64,000 nucleotides of DNA from Providencia huaxiensis (GCF_002843235.3 NZ_CP031123.2:1178001-1242000), one strand, 5' to 3'. Counted from the stretch's first letter, positions 24,962-35,126 are shown. Translations and numbers: made by a program. Notes: generated by a model not told the origin, from the sequence alone.

Positions 24962-26386
24962 ATGACGAGATACGAACAATTAGCAGCGCAAATTCGTCAG
25001 CAAATTGAAGACAATATCTGGCAAGTGGGCGACAGATTACCTTCATTGAGGGAAAGTGTTAAACAGTCAGGCTTAAGTTTAATGACTGTAGTGCAAGCAT
25101 ACCAGTTGCTTGAAAGCCAAGGGTGGGTCGTTGCTCGCCCGCAATCAGGGTATTACGTGGCAAACCGTAATAACGCATTTGCTGCCGCTAAAGGAGGAAA
25201 AGGGCTACATTTGAATGAAAATGTAGAGATTAACGCCTCTATTTTTGGTGTCCTACAGGCTTGTAAGGACCCGAATATTATCCCATTTGGCTCCGCATTT
25301 CCAGAGCCTGCCTTATTGGATGACCCAAAACTCGCGAAGTCTCTTGCGTCTGTCGCTAGGCGTTTATCTAAATTTAATACACCAGCTAATTTGCCACCTG
25401 GTAATGAACAACTGCGCCGTAACATTGCTCAGCGCTATGCAACTCAAGGGATCCATGTCGCTCCCGATGAAATCGTGATCACAGCAGGGGCAATGGAATC
25501 TTTGGTTCTGAGCTTACAATCGGTGACTCAGCCCGGGGATTGGGTGGTTATCGAATCTCCTGCATTCTATGGTTCACTTCAGGCAATTGAGCGGTTAAAA
25601 CTTAAGGCGATAGCCATTAAAACAGACCCGCTATTTGGTATTGATCTTGACGCATTAGAGGATATTGCGAGCAAATATCCAATTAAAGCCTGTTGGCTAA
25701 TGACGCATTATCAAAATCCATTAGGCGGAACGATGCCGCAAACAAACAAAAGACGTCTGGTAGATATCCTTAATAAGCATCAAATTACTTTAATTGAGGA
25801 CGATGTCTATGGGGAACTTTATTTTGGCAGCAAACAGCCGATACCTGCCAAGGCACTAGACACCAAAGGTAATTTCTTTCATTGTTCTTCATTTTCAAAA
25901 TGTTTAGCCCCGGGGTATCGCGTGGGTTGGGTGGCCGCCGGTCAACACGCGACAAAAATTCAACATTTACAAATGATGAGCACCGTTTCTGCTAGCGTTC
26001 CCACGCAATTAGCTATTGCGGAGTACTTATCATTAGGGGGATATGACAGTCACCTGCGTAAACTGCGTTTAACAATGGAGCAACGTCAGCACCAAATGTT
26101 GAGTGCAATAGCAAAATACATGCCTCCATCAGTAAAAGTGAATACACCAAAAGGTGGGTATTTTTTATGGTTAGAATTTGAGCCACCATTTAATGCTATT
26201 CGTTTATATCAGCTCGCATTAAAAGAGGGGATTAGCATCGCACCTGGCAGTATGTTTTCCACAAGCGACCAGTTTAATCATGCATTTCGCCTTAATGCAT
26301 CGTTTACATGGAATGAGAGGGTGGAAGAAGCAATGAAAACATTAGGCCGCTTATGTCACTTTTTAATCAACGAGAGGCGTGATTAG
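24962..26386 (+). CDS. ydcR: MocR-type regulator YdcR (GntR DNA-binding domain plus aminotransferase-like domain)
   Basis: The 474-aa protein has a GntR winged helix at the start (YEQLAAQIRQQIEDNIWQVGDRLPSLR, written partly: GDRLPSLRESVKQSGLSLMTVVQAY) and a fold-type I aminotransferase domain with DDVYGELYFG and the PLP-lysine motif HCSSFSKCLAPGYRVGW. It is colinear with E. coli YdcR (468 aa). Such proteins sense PLP or an amino-acid adduct. Target genes are unknown; the divergent cioABX operon is the nearest candidate because of the shared repeat-bearing region. Confidence 0.9.
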   Translation: MTRYEQLAAQIRQQIEDNIWQVGDRLPSLRESVKQSGLSLMTVVQAYQLLESQGWVVARPQSGYYVANRNNAFAAAKGGKGLHLNENVEINASIFGVLQACKDPNIIPFGSAFPEPALLDDPKLAKSLASVARRLSKFNTPANLPPGNEQLRRNIAQRYATQGIHVAPDEIVITAGAMESLVLSLQSVTQPGDWVVIESPAFYGSLQAIERLKLKAIAIKTDPLFGIDLDALEDIASKYPIKACWLMTHYQNPLGGTMPQTNKRRLVDILNKHQITLIEDDVYGELYFGSKQPIPAKALDTKGNFFHCSSFSKCLAPGYRVGWVAAGQHATKIQHLQMMSTVSASVPTQLAIAEYLSLGGYDSHLRKLRLTMEQRQHQMLSAIAKYMPPSVKVNTPKGGYFLWLEFEPPFNAIRLYQLALKEGISIAPGSMFSTSDQFNHAFRLNASFTWNERVEEAMKTLGRLCHFLINERRD

Positions 26387-26481
26387 TCACATTATCGTTG
26401 CTAATTCATTGCTTAGAAAGATTAACTTTGCGAATCTAAGTATTAATCTAAATGTATTAGCAGCAACAGATGGGAGGTAAT

Positions 26482-27048
26482 GTGAAAATAAAATGTTTTG
26501 ATATAAAGGAGTTACCTATCCTGAATTGGCATGATGGTGCGGGGACTAGCCAAGAAGTATTTTGCTGGCCTGTTGCATCAGACTATTCATTACGCGCAAG
26601 TATTGCAACCATCGAGCAAGATAGCTATTTAAAGCGCTATGCAGAAGGCGAAAGGCTGGTGGTATTGTTGAATGACCAGCCTCTTCTTTTAACTGATACC
26701 AAAGCGTTTGAGTGCCGGCTTGAACGCGCTGGTGACCATGCTCAATTTTCAGCTCAGCAATTTTGCGCAATAAAAGTCTTACAGCCATCAGTTCAGTTAA
26801 TGAATTTTATTTTTCGAGGTGATCGGTGGGGGGCTAAAAGTTATTTCATCACTGAAGATTATAAATTACCCGCCAACCAAGCGGGATTAGTCTACGTACT
26901 AAAGGGTGAATGGGACATTTCAGGGGCAAATTGCCATCTTCTGGCCCAAGGGCAAGGCGCGTGGTGGTTACCTGATATCGGTGAAGGAGAGATTAAACCA
27001 CTTAGCACCGATAGCAAGTTGATCTGGATTGAATTATTACCTCGCTAA
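26482..27048 (+). CDS. ves: HutD/Ves family protein
   Basis: About 188 aa with the double cupin-like Ves/HutD pattern: LPILNWHDGAGTSQEVFCWP, RASIATIEQDSYLKRYAEGERLVVLL (in parts), ILQPSVQLMNFIFRGD. E. coli Ves is linked to cold and other stress, and HutD to histidine use; the biochemical role is unclear. GTG 26482 is preferred because GGGAGG lies four bases before it, while ATG 26470 overlaps that site. The stop overlaps the convergent lysE stop by four bases. Confidence 0.82.
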   Translation: MKIKCFDIKELPILNWHDGAGTSQEVFCWPVASDYSLRASIATIEQDSYLKRYAEGERLVVLLNDQPLLLTDTKAFECRLERAGDHAQFSAQQFCAIKVLQPSVQLMNFIFRGDRWGAKSYFITEDYKLPANQAGLVYVLKGEWDISGANCHLLAQGQGAWWLPDIGEGEIKPLSTDSKLIWIELLPR

Positions 27049-27656
27049 CTGGTCGCTAAACCAATAGCCGCTAGTGTTAGCATGCCACCTGCAACACCTT
27101 CGGTTATACGGCGTTTTTTATCATTATAAGCGCGCTTATTATGCATGGATGCAAATAGTGCACCTATCACACCGTAGATCACGACACATGAAAGTATAAA
27201 AGTGGCTGAGAGTATCAAGGATTGAACGGCGACACTTTCTGTCAGCTTAATGAAGTTTGGTAAAATAGCGAAATACACCAGTAACCCTTTAGGGTTAAGG
27301 AAGCTAGTCAGAAAGGCTTTACCAACTACCGCTTTTGTCGACACAGTTTGAATTTTTAGCTCTCCAGCTCTCATCGCAGATAACACCATACGAGCAGCAA
27401 GATAAGTGACATAAGCGACGCCAACCCATTTAATGGTGTAGAAAATCATGGGGGATGCTGCAACAATCGCGGCTAAACCAAGCGCAGCTAGGATCGCATG
27501 TGCCCCATAGCCCAGTATAATACCTAAATTAGCTTTCAAGGCCGCTGAGGTTCCTCCCGATAATCCTTGTGCGGAAATAAACAGAATATCTGGGCCTGGT
27601 GTGCATACCAAGGGAATGACGGTTGCGCTAAATAAGAGTAAGGTCTGTAACTCCAT
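27045..27656 (-). CDS. LysE/RhtB-family amino-acid exporter
   Basis: A 203-aa protein of six membrane helices with the family start ATVIPLVCTPGPDILFISAQGLSGG, then LGIILGYGAHAILAALGLAAI and SFLNPKGLLVYFAILPNFI. It exports an amino acid across the inner membrane; the substrate is not predictable. An Lrp-type regulator is divergently encoded, the usual arrangement for regulator-controlled LysE exporters. Confidence 0.9.
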   Translation of the reverse strand: MELQTLLLFSATVIPLVCTPGPDILFISAQGLSGGTSAALKANLGIILGYGAHAILAALGLAAIVAASPMIFYTIKWVGVAYVTYLAARMVLSAMRAGELKIQTVSTKAVVGKAFLTSFLNPKGLLVYFAILPNFIKLTESVAVQSLILSATFILSCVVIYGVIGALFASMHNKRAYNDKKRRITEGVAGGMLTLAAIGLATS

Positions 27657-27816
27657 TCTAATTCCTCATTGTTGTTCGTCGTTATTTTACGCAACTGGCC
27701 AGTAGCGATAAAATTATAGCGATAATCCAATGATATTGGATTTTTTTATTGCTTTAAAACAAACAAAAATTGGTATTTAATATCATTAATTAATATAAAA
27801 TTGAGGTTGGGTGCCA

Positions 27817-28290
27817 ATGAAGCAAAGTGAACTGAAACTGGATGCTATTGATAGACGTATCTTACAAGTTTTACAAAGAGATGGAAAAATTCAGAATATT
27901 GAATTGGCGAAAGAAGTCGGCCTTTCTCCGTCTCCTTGCTTACGTCGCGTGAAATTGCTTGAAGAAGCTGGGGTTATCAAGCGTTATGTGGCGGTGCTGG
28001 ATGGGAGTAAAATTGGAGCGGGTCTTTCTTTATTTGCACGTATTTGGTTTAAAACACAAGATGCTAAGACCATCAACCAATTCGTTGAAGACATTAAACA
28101 GATGCCTGAAGTTGTAGAATGCCATTTAATGGCAGGGGAATGTGATGCATTGATCCGTATTGTGACACAAGACCTAGCTTCTTATCGTCGTTTTCATGCA
28201 GACCATTTAACACAAATTAGCAGCATTCAGAGTATTAAGACGGAGGTGCCAATGGAAACGGTGAAAGTCACTTATGCTTTGCCGCTTTAG
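27817..28290 (+). CDS. Lrp/AsnC-family regulator
   Basis: A 157-aa protein with an N-terminal HTH (LDAIDRRILQVLQRDGKIQNIELAKEVGLSPSPCLRRVKLLEEAGVIKRY, seen in parts such as LSPSPCLRRVKLLE) and a C-terminal RAM ligand-binding domain (VVECHLMAGECDALIRIVTQDL). Probably controls the divergent lysE-type exporter in response to an amino acid. ATG 27817 is chosen; GTG 27811 also fits. Confidence 0.9.
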   Translation: MKQSELKLDAIDRRILQVLQRDGKIQNIELAKEVGLSPSPCLRRVKLLEEAGVIKRYVAVLDGSKIGAGLSLFARIWFKTQDAKTINQFVEDIKQMPEVVECHLMAGECDALIRIVTQDLASYRRFHADHLTQISSIQSIKTEVPMETVKVTYALPL

Positions 28291-28862
28291 AATAGTGACT
28301 CGGTTTTATTTATTAGAAATAATTATTTTTATAAGACAAAATTAATTAAATAATACAAAAATGAATAAATAATTAATTTTTGAATTTCAATTTTACAAAT
28401 TGAAATATTATTACGTTATTTTTAATATTGATAGATTAGTTTGATTCTCTCTTTTAGATTATTATCTAACTGGTTATTTTATTTTTATATAACGATTTGT
28501 TTATTTGATGAGATAACTCTTATATGTTCACAACGCTGTTGAGTAATAGCTTACTCATGACGAAAGTGCTATCTAATTAGTTGATATGTAAATAATGAAA
28601 GGGAAGTTTTTTTGATCCTGCGCAACATCACTTCACGTTAATTACTTATACTGTTAATAATCCAAAATTAAAATAATGCGAATATTTCTTATTTAAAAAA
28701 TATTTTCAATTTAATCGGTAACGATGTGAGTCTTTATAAGCATTTTTCTAATTGTCACAGGTATTGTAATACCCGTCTATTAATTGATTATTTGTGATCT
28801 GAGTCTAATTGAAAATTCACCGAATAATAGAAATTATTTTCTCATAAATTTAAGGAAAATTT
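28291..28862. other. AT-rich intergenic region upstream of the radical SAM/molybdoenzyme operon
   Basis: About 570 bases without a gene. Two perfect palindromes stand out: ATTTCAATTT-TAC-AAATTGAAAT (28384-28406) and GGTATT-GT-AATACC (28760-28773, about 90 bases before the operon). No convincing FNR site was found by eye, although the operon should be anaerobic. Confidence 0.5.
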
Positions 28863-30228
28863 ATGATTTATCCTATTACTGATAGAACAATATCTACAGT
28901 AAATAATCAAAAATTTAAGCGTTATGCTATCCGCTATTTAGATATTGAACAGCAAACACAGCAGGCAATTATAGAATATGGCCTCAATTTTGAAGCGCCT
29001 TTTGAACAGCAACGTGAGATTGAACAACTCAAACTAGATATAAAAAGTAAAGGCGCAATTTTTGCGAACAATGGAAAAAGTATACATTGTAATTGGCTAT
29101 CAAGTGCTTGCGTACAATGTCGTACAGGAGAAGGGAGCCACACAACATTTTTGTCCTTAAAATGCCATCGCGATTGTTACTTTTGTTTTAACCCAAATCA
29201 AGAAAACTATCAGGAATTTCAACAGGAAATGCGTGATGCTATTGGGGAAGTTGACGCAATAGCAGAACAAGGTTACCCACTTACCCATATCGCGCTAACC
29301 GGGGGGGAGCCTCTACTTTTTCGCCAAGAAAGTATCGCATTTTTCCAAGCAGTCCAACAGAAATTACCTCAGACTCATAGCCGGTTGTATACAGCCGGTG
29401 ACCCATTAGACCGAAATACCGCATTGGCTCTAGCGAAAGCAGGCCTACAAGAAATCCGCTTTAGTATCAAAATTGATGATCCTACAGAACGGATCACCAA
29501 AGTTTTACACCGTATCGCCTTAGCACGTGAGATTTTTCCATCAGTAATGGTGGAGATGCCTGTCATCCCCGGAACAGAAAAGCAGATGTATCAGTTACTT
29601 ACTCAGCTTGATGATATTGGAATTGACGGTATCAATTTATTAGAGTTTTGTTTCCCACTAACAAATAGTGAAGCCTATCAATCTCGAGGGTTCAGGCTTA
29701 AAAACCCACCTTATGAGGTGTATTACAACTATTGGTATGCCGGTGGGTTAGCTGTTGCACAGAGTGAATTAGCCTGCCTTCGAGTTCTCAAATTCGCACT
29801 AGAAAATCAATTGTCTCTTGGGGTGCATTACTGCTCTTTAGAAAATAAACATACCGGGCAGGTATACCAAAACAATGCTTTTTTTGAAAACAATGAACAA
29901 ATAATAGGAAAGCATTATTTTTTTTTCCTCTCAGGATTATTTTTTTAAAAGTGCCAAAGTCTTTGGTGACGATTGTGAAAAGGTGGCAGTTTTACTGACA
30001 CACGCTGGTGTTTCTTATCATCAAGAATTACTGCATGGATTTTTGCAGTTTAATCCTGAGGCAATTGGCTTATTAACCCCACTAGGCAAAATACCTATCG
30101 CATTGACTTCCCACATTATTGAGCCCGATGAACAGGGAAATCCTTTAATTAAAGAAGTCCGAATTGAACTTACAACACCTACTGAATTTTTACTGACAGA
30201 CCTGCAGGGAAATATTTATGACGAATGA
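28863..30228 (+). pseudogene. Radical SAM protein, frameshifted in a T homopolymer
   Basis: The first frame (28863-29948) has the radical SAM core: C101-x3-C105-x2-C108 (KCHRDCYFCF) for the 4Fe-4S cluster and GGEP (147-150) for SAM binding. Extra cysteines C76, C83 and C86 could bind a second cluster. A run of nine T ending at 29926 puts the frame out, and it stops in a second T run. Dropping one T restores a frame that reads HYFFSSQDYFFKSAKVF and continues through 30228 (AVLLTHAGVSYHQELLHGF), giving about 454 aa. The gene heads an operon for a DMSO-reductase-like enzyme and overlaps the torD-like gene by 11 bases. It may be a real frameshift, a slippage-regulated gene or a base-call error. 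Confidence 0.8.
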
Positions 30229-30907
30229 CGACCAAATTGTAGATTTTCTGTATGCACGTCAATTTGCTTATGACGTACTACGACGTTTGTTTATGGAAGA
30301 ACCAACGCCTGAGCTATTAAATTATTTGAGAGACTCGGGGTTACTGTTATTTCCTTGTGATGAAGTATTACCCGCGATGAAAAACGCGATAAATGACATG
30401 CATAAAGACTTAAATACGAGGCAGTTACAAGCCAACAACGATGATTTCGAAAATTTGCATTGGGACTTTACTCGCTTGTTTATAGGCCCAGAAGCCCCGC
30501 CAGCATCGCCATGGGAATCAACTTATGTTTCTCGTGACAAACTGCTATTTCAAGAAAGTACGTTAGCAGTGAAGTCTTTTTATGAACAGTATGACGTTTA
30601 TTTGCCAGAAGGTGATATGGAAGCCGCTGACCATATTGGCTATGAGTTAGATTTTATGTGGCATTTAAGTCTGCGCATTACTGAGCTTATTGACAGCGAA
30701 ACAGACCCTGTTGATTGGCCCAAAGTGAACGCGTTATTACTCGGGTCTGCAACATTCTTGAATACCCATTTACTGGCTTTTATAACGCCGTTTTGCCGTT
30801 CAATGCATAACCACGCAGAAACATTATTCTATCGTCAATTAAGTTCATTACTTGAGCTTTTTTTACGTAATGATATTAAAAAAATCAATGAGTTAGTAAA
30901 TTTATAA
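30218..30907 (+). CDS. TorD/DmsD-family chaperone for the molybdoenzyme
   Basis: A 229-aa all-helical protein with the TorD-family core DFTRLFIGPEAPPASPWES and the preceding helix YDVLRRLFMEEPTPELL. Such chaperones bind the twin-arginine signal of the catalytic subunit and hold it until the cofactor is inserted. It starts inside the end of the radical SAM gene and lies 29 bases before the catalytic subunit, so its client is almost surely that protein. Confidence 0.88.
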   Translation: MTNDDQIVDFLYARQFAYDVLRRLFMEEPTPELLNYLRDSGLLLFPCDEVLPAMKNAINDMHKDLNTRQLQANNDDFENLHWDFTRLFIGPEAPPASPWESTYVSRDKLLFQESTLAVKSFYEQYDVYLPEGDMEAADHIGYELDFMWHLSLRITELIDSETDPVDWPKVNALLLGSATFLNTHLLAFITPFCRSMHNHAETLFYRQLSSLLELFLRNDIKKINELVNL

Positions 30908-30936
30908 TAATAAAACAAAATGAAGAGGTAAGAGCA

Positions 30937-33519
30937 ATGTCAGAAAGACAGAAAATAGCCTTAAGTCGCCGTTCATTTATAGCATGGACATCAGCGGCGT
31001 CAGTGATGGCTACGTTACCGCTGAGTAAGCAATTACATGCGGCAACACCAGAGGAAGAAAAAGCGGTTGTGCAAGCTACTGACGCAGTCACTCAAGGAAA
31101 ATGGAAGCCTGTGGCCTGCTGGCACAACTGTGGGGGCCGCTGTGTCAATAAAGCATTAGTGGTTGATGGCGTCGTTGTTAGGCAAAAAACCGATGATGTG
31201 GTTGCCGACTCCCCTGATTTCCCACAGCAACGAGGTTGTTTGCGCGGACGTTCACAACGTAAACAAGTCTTTGGCGCGGACCGGTTGAAATATCCAATGA
31301 AGCGTAAAGGTTGGGCTCCCGGTGGTGGGGATAAAAGCTTACGAGGACGAGACCAATGGGTGCGCATCAGTTGGGATGAAGCACTAGATATTGTGGCATC
31401 AGAATCGAAACGTATTAAAGAAAAATATGGTCATGAATCGATTTGGATCACCGGTGGTAACGGCGTTGAAATCCAAAGCGTTTATGCAAAGGCTGGTGGA
31501 TTTGTTGGCGATTGGGGAACAACCTCATGGGGCGCATGGTTTGAAACGCCAGCTCATTTAGGATTACTTGAAGGGTTTTATACCTTTGGTACCAATGACC
31601 GTTTTGATATGCGTAACTCCCAGTTAATTGTGATGTGGGGAGCTAACCCTGCATGGAGTAGCCCAGGCAGCCCAACCTATAATTATTATCAGGCGAAAAA
31701 AGCGGGGGCACGCTTTATTAGTATTGACCCAAGTTATACGACTACAGCGGAATTAATGGATGCAGATTGGTACCCCATCAACCCAGGTACTGACCATGCT
31801 TTAGCTCTGGGTATTATGTCTGCGTTATTAGAAATGGACAGTCCTGACAACCCATTGATTGATTGGGATTTCCTGCGCCGTTGTACAGTTGGTTTTGATG
31901 AAAGTAATATGCCAGCAGGTGCAGATCCGAAAGGGAACTTCAAAGATTATCTATTAGGTACCCATACGGGAGAGCCAAAAACACCAGAGTGGGCCTCTAA
32001 TATTTGCGGTTTGTCAGCTAGCGACATTCGTACATTAGCGCGTGAAATCGGGGGGACCAACCGAGTTGCATTACTTACAGGTTGGGCTCCTGCACGAATT
32101 CATAATGGTGAAGGATGGGTACAAGCATTCTCAACATTAGGCTTTATGACTGGCCATATGGGAAGGCCTGGCCGCATGACTGGCGTAAGCTGCCACTATG
32201 CTGCGGGGAATAATGGAACTCGTTTAGTCATGGCGGGGGCAAGTGGCTTGCCGTCAGTACCAAACCCAGTTAGCTTGAAAATTAACCACAATGAGCTTAA
32301 CCGTGCATTACTAGAGAAAAAATTCCGCCAACGTGGTGTGGGGGATGTCGATACAAATATCCAAATGATCATTCATCCATTCAATGCCACGTTACAAACA
32401 CGAGCCAATATTGCGCAGAGCGTTGAAGCTTATCGTAAAGATGTGGAACTGGTTGTGACTGCAGCTTATGTTCCACATACCTGTGCGAAATATTCGGATA
32501 TCGTCTTACCCGTGACCACGGAGTGGGAACGTGAAGGAACCATATTAAATCCAAGTAATCGTGAAGTTATTATAGCTGCAGTGAATGTGACACCACCACT
32601 TTATGAAGCAAAAAGTGACCAGTGGATCGCCAAAGAGATAGGTAAACGCCTTGGTATTAATGTCGATGAAGTTTTTCCTATTTCTGAAAAGCAACAATTC
32701 TTCAATAAACTCAATGGTGCAACGATTATTGGTGAAGATGGTAAGACAACTGAGCCATTAATCACAGTAACTCAAGCGGATATTGATGAATGGCAAGTAA
32801 CAGGTAAGCCACAACAAGGCCGAATTACCCTCAATGAATTTCTTACTGTTGGGAAATATCAAGTAAAACGCACTTCTGATGATAACTATAGTTATATTGC
32901 CTATGAAGATTTTATTCGCGATCCTCAAGCCAATCCACGACCAACACCGAGTGGCAAATTCGAAATTTATTGTGAAACATTAGTCGAAAAAGCCGATGAA
33001 TGTGGCTGGACTAAATTACCGCCAATTCCTGAATATATCCCGTCTGCAAGCGGTTATGAAGCAAGTTTTAATGATTTCTCGAAGAAGGAAAAAGGGGATT
33101 ATCCATTCCAAATCTATAATCCGCACTACCTACGCCGCTCTCACAGCACGCTTGATAATGTGCCTTGGTTACGTGAACAGTGGCCAAGCCCAATTTATAT
33201 CAATGCGTCTGATGCGAAACGTTTAGGTATTAAACACGGTGAAACTGTATTGATAACAAGCCCTCAAGGGAAGATTGTACGTCCTGCGTTAGTGACACAA
33301 ACGATGAAGCCTGGTGTTGTGGCGCTACCACACGGTAGTTGGACAAATGTTGATGAAAAAACAGGGATAGATATGGCGGGAGCCGACAATACGCTAACCA
33401 TTCAAGTCCCTACAGGGCTTGGTACATCAGGGTGGAACACGATGCTATGTAATATCGAAAAATGGCATGGTGACCAGTTAGTTCCAGATGCTGCAATTCC
33501 ACAGCGTATTATATTTTAG
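30937..33519 (+). CDS. DMSO-reductase-family molybdoenzyme, catalytic subunit A
   Basis: An 860-aa protein. A twin-arginine signal (LSRRSFIAWTSAASVM, residues 9-24) sends it folded to the periplasm. Cysteines C61, C65, C69 and C101 form the FS0 cluster site, followed by CLRGRSQRKQVFGADRLKYPMKR in parts. The molybdenum site segment GDWGTTSWGA suggests serine 197 as the ligand, as in DMSO reductase, though it deviates from the DmsA motif. Late domains carry molybdopterin-binding motifs (ETVLITSPQGKI, VALPHGSW). Closest in type to DmsA/YnfE. The electron acceptor (S- or N-oxide, selenate or other) cannot be deduced. Confidence 0.9.
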   Translation: MSERQKIALSRRSFIAWTSAASVMATLPLSKQLHAATPEEEKAVVQATDAVTQGKWKPVACWHNCGGRCVNKALVVDGVVVRQKTDDVVADSPDFPQQRGCLRGRSQRKQVFGADRLKYPMKRKGWAPGGGDKSLRGRDQWVRISWDEALDIVASESKRIKEKYGHESIWITGGNGVEIQSVYAKAGGFVGDWGTTSWGAWFETPAHLGLLEGFYTFGTNDRFDMRNSQLIVMWGANPAWSSPGSPTYNYYQAKKAGARFISIDPSYTTTAELMDADWYPINPGTDHALALGIMSALLEMDSPDNPLIDWDFLRRCTVGFDESNMPAGADPKGNFKDYLLGTHTGEPKTPEWASNICGLSASDIRTLAREIGGTNRVALLTGWAPARIHNGEGWVQAFSTLGFMTGHMGRPGRMTGVSCHYAAGNNGTRLVMAGASGLPSVPNPVSLKINHNELNRALLEKKFRQRGVGDVDTNIQMIIHPFNATLQTRANIAQSVEAYRKDVELVVTAAYVPHTCAKYSDIVLPVTTEWEREGTILNPSNREVIIAAVNVTPPLYEAKSDQWIAKEIGKRLGINVDEVFPISEKQQFFNKLNGATIIGEDGKTTEPLITVTQADIDEWQVTGKPQQGRITLNEFLTVGKYQVKRTSDDNYSYIAYEDFIRDPQANPRPTPSGKFEIYCETLVEKADECGWTKLPPIPEYIPSASGYEASFNDFSKKEKGDYPFQIYNPHYLRRSHSTLDNVPWLREQWPSPIYINASDAKRLGIKHGETVLITSPQGKIVRPALVTQTMKPGVVALPHGSWTNVDEKTGIDMAGADNTLTIQVPTGLGTSGWNTMLCNIEKWHGDQLVPDAAIPQRIIF

Positions 33520-33532
33520 GGGGCAATAAGAA

Positions 33533-34075
33533 ATGGATAAACAAGTCGGATTTTATATTAATGTTGCCACTTGCATTGGTTGTAAAACCTGTGTTGTTGC
33601 ATGTAAAGACAAAAATGACCTTGAGGTCGGGCGCAACTTTCGCCGTGTATATGATATTGAGGTAGGAGAGTATCCACGTCCTCGGACTTGGCACTTGTCT
33701 ATTGCCTGTAACCATTGTGATGATCCGCAATGTGTGAGCCATTGCCCTACCACCGCAATGCACAAACGAGAAGAAGATGGTGTTGTATTAGTTGACCATG
33801 ATAAATGTGTTGGTTGCCGTTATTGCACATGGGCTTGTCCATACGAGGCACCTCAGTTCGATGCCAGTATTGGTATGATGACCAAGTGCGACACTTGCCT
33901 TGATCTCCGTGAAAAAGGGGGGAATCCAATGTGTGTTGATTCTTGCCCTATGCGTGCGATTGAATTTGGCCTAATTAGCGAATTACGTAAAAAATATGGC
34001 TCAAATGCAGATATCGCAGGGTTACCTAGTTCAAGTATTACCAAACCGAACCTTGTTGTCGGTACAAAAGGATAA
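33533..34075 (+). CDS. DmsB-type iron-sulfur subunit
   Basis: A 180-aa ferredoxin-like protein with four cysteine groups for four 4Fe-4S clusters: CIGCKTCVVACKD, CNHCDDPQCVSHCP, CVGCRYCTWACPYEAP and CDTCLD with CVDSCP. It passes electrons from the membrane subunit to subunit A. Slightly shorter than E. coli DmsB (205 aa) at the C-terminus. Thirteen bases after subunit A. Confidence 0.92.
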   Translation: MDKQVGFYINVATCIGCKTCVVACKDKNDLEVGRNFRRVYDIEVGEYPRPRTWHLSIACNHCDDPQCVSHCPTTAMHKREEDGVVLVDHDKCVGCRYCTWACPYEAPQFDASIGMMTKCDTCLDLREKGGNPMCVDSCPMRAIEFGLISELRKKYGSNADIAGLPSSSITKPNLVVGTKG

Positions 34076-34086
34076 GGAGAATTATC

Positions 34087-34941
34087 ATGCATGAATTTCC
34101 GTTGGTGATTTTCACCTTATTTATGCAAGCTTCTGTGGGGTGCTTGCTCGTTACATTAGTATGCTATTTTCGTGTGCTTGAAGGCGGAAACAACCTACAA
34201 AGTGTCCAGTTTATCAAATTGCCTATTTTAGCCAGTTTTGTTCTGGGTTGTGTTGGGTTGTTGGGTTCATTATTTCACATGGGTAACCCGCTACACATGT
34301 TTTATACCATGCTGCATGTGTCTACTTCATGGATGAGCCGTGAAGTGTGGGCAACTGCAATTTATATGGCGCTATTATTTTTCAGTGTCGCGCTGCTATT
34401 GCTGAAACAAAAAGCGAATGCGCTGCTACTATTGCTTAGCGCGTTAGCCGGTATCATCTATATGTACGCAATGTCAGCCTTATACGCTAACACCTTGTTT
34501 AACCTATGGAATGGCTTATTTACCTACGCCAGTTTTTTTGGTGCGGTATTACTAGTTGGTGGTGTGGTAGCTGCATTACTACTGGTAGGTTCTTTGCGCC
34601 GCGATGGTAAAGAAGAGCAATTAAAACGAGTGGTTAAAATTACGCTAGGTATTGGTGTTATTGGGATCTTACTGATGCTGCTGGGCGCATTATCTCTTCT
34701 TGGAAACATGGGAGAGCCTATCTATATGGGAATGACACCGCGTGAACTCCCAGATGGTTTAGTGAATTTAAGCATTGTTAGGGTCATACTTGTTGCATTG
34801 GGTATCGTATTTGTGGGCCGTTTACTGTGCTCAAAAAAGGGGCACGCTGTGAATGCAACATTCGTCATGTCACTGGCAACACTCTGTATTTTTGTTGGTG
34901 AAGGCGTTGGCCGAGTGGTGTTTTTCTCTCTAGGTGGTTAA
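34087..34941 (+). CDS. DmsC-type membrane anchor subunit
   Basis: A 284-aa protein with about eight membrane helices and the DmsC pattern MHEFPLVIFTLFMQASVG at the start, then HMGNPLHMFYTMLHVSTSWMSREV in parts. It anchors the enzyme and oxidises menaquinol. Eleven bases after subunit B. A strong terminator follows, closing the operon. Confidence 0.9.
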   Translation: MHEFPLVIFTLFMQASVGCLLVTLVCYFRVLEGGNNLQSVQFIKLPILASFVLGCVGLLGSLFHMGNPLHMFYTMLHVSTSWMSREVWATAIYMALLFFSVALLLLKQKANALLLLLSALAGIIYMYAMSALYANTLFNLWNGLFTYASFFGAVLLVGGVVAALLLVGSLRRDGKEEQLKRVVKITLGIGVIGILLMLLGALSLLGNMGEPIYMGMTPRELPDGLVNLSIVRVILVALGIVFVGRLLCSKKGHAVNATFVMSLATLCIFVGEGVGRVVFFSLGG

Positions 34942-35000
34942 TTCTTTTAGAGACAAAATGATATTTGCCTCTAATTATATAATGTTTACCAATAATGTGA

Positions 35001-35025
35001 ACCGAGGGATCTCCCTCGGTTTTTT
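35001..35025 (+). terminator. Rho-independent terminator of the molybdoenzyme operon
   Basis: Perfect 9-bp stem ACCGAGGGA/TCCCTCGGT with a 2-base loop followed by a T run. Confidence 0.9.
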
Positions 35026-35126
35026 AGTTCTCTACACTCTCAATAAATCAATAACCCTTTATATAATAAGGGATTAAACCAGTATAATTTCAAAATAAAT
35101 AGTAAATTAAGTTGATTGTTTGTAAT

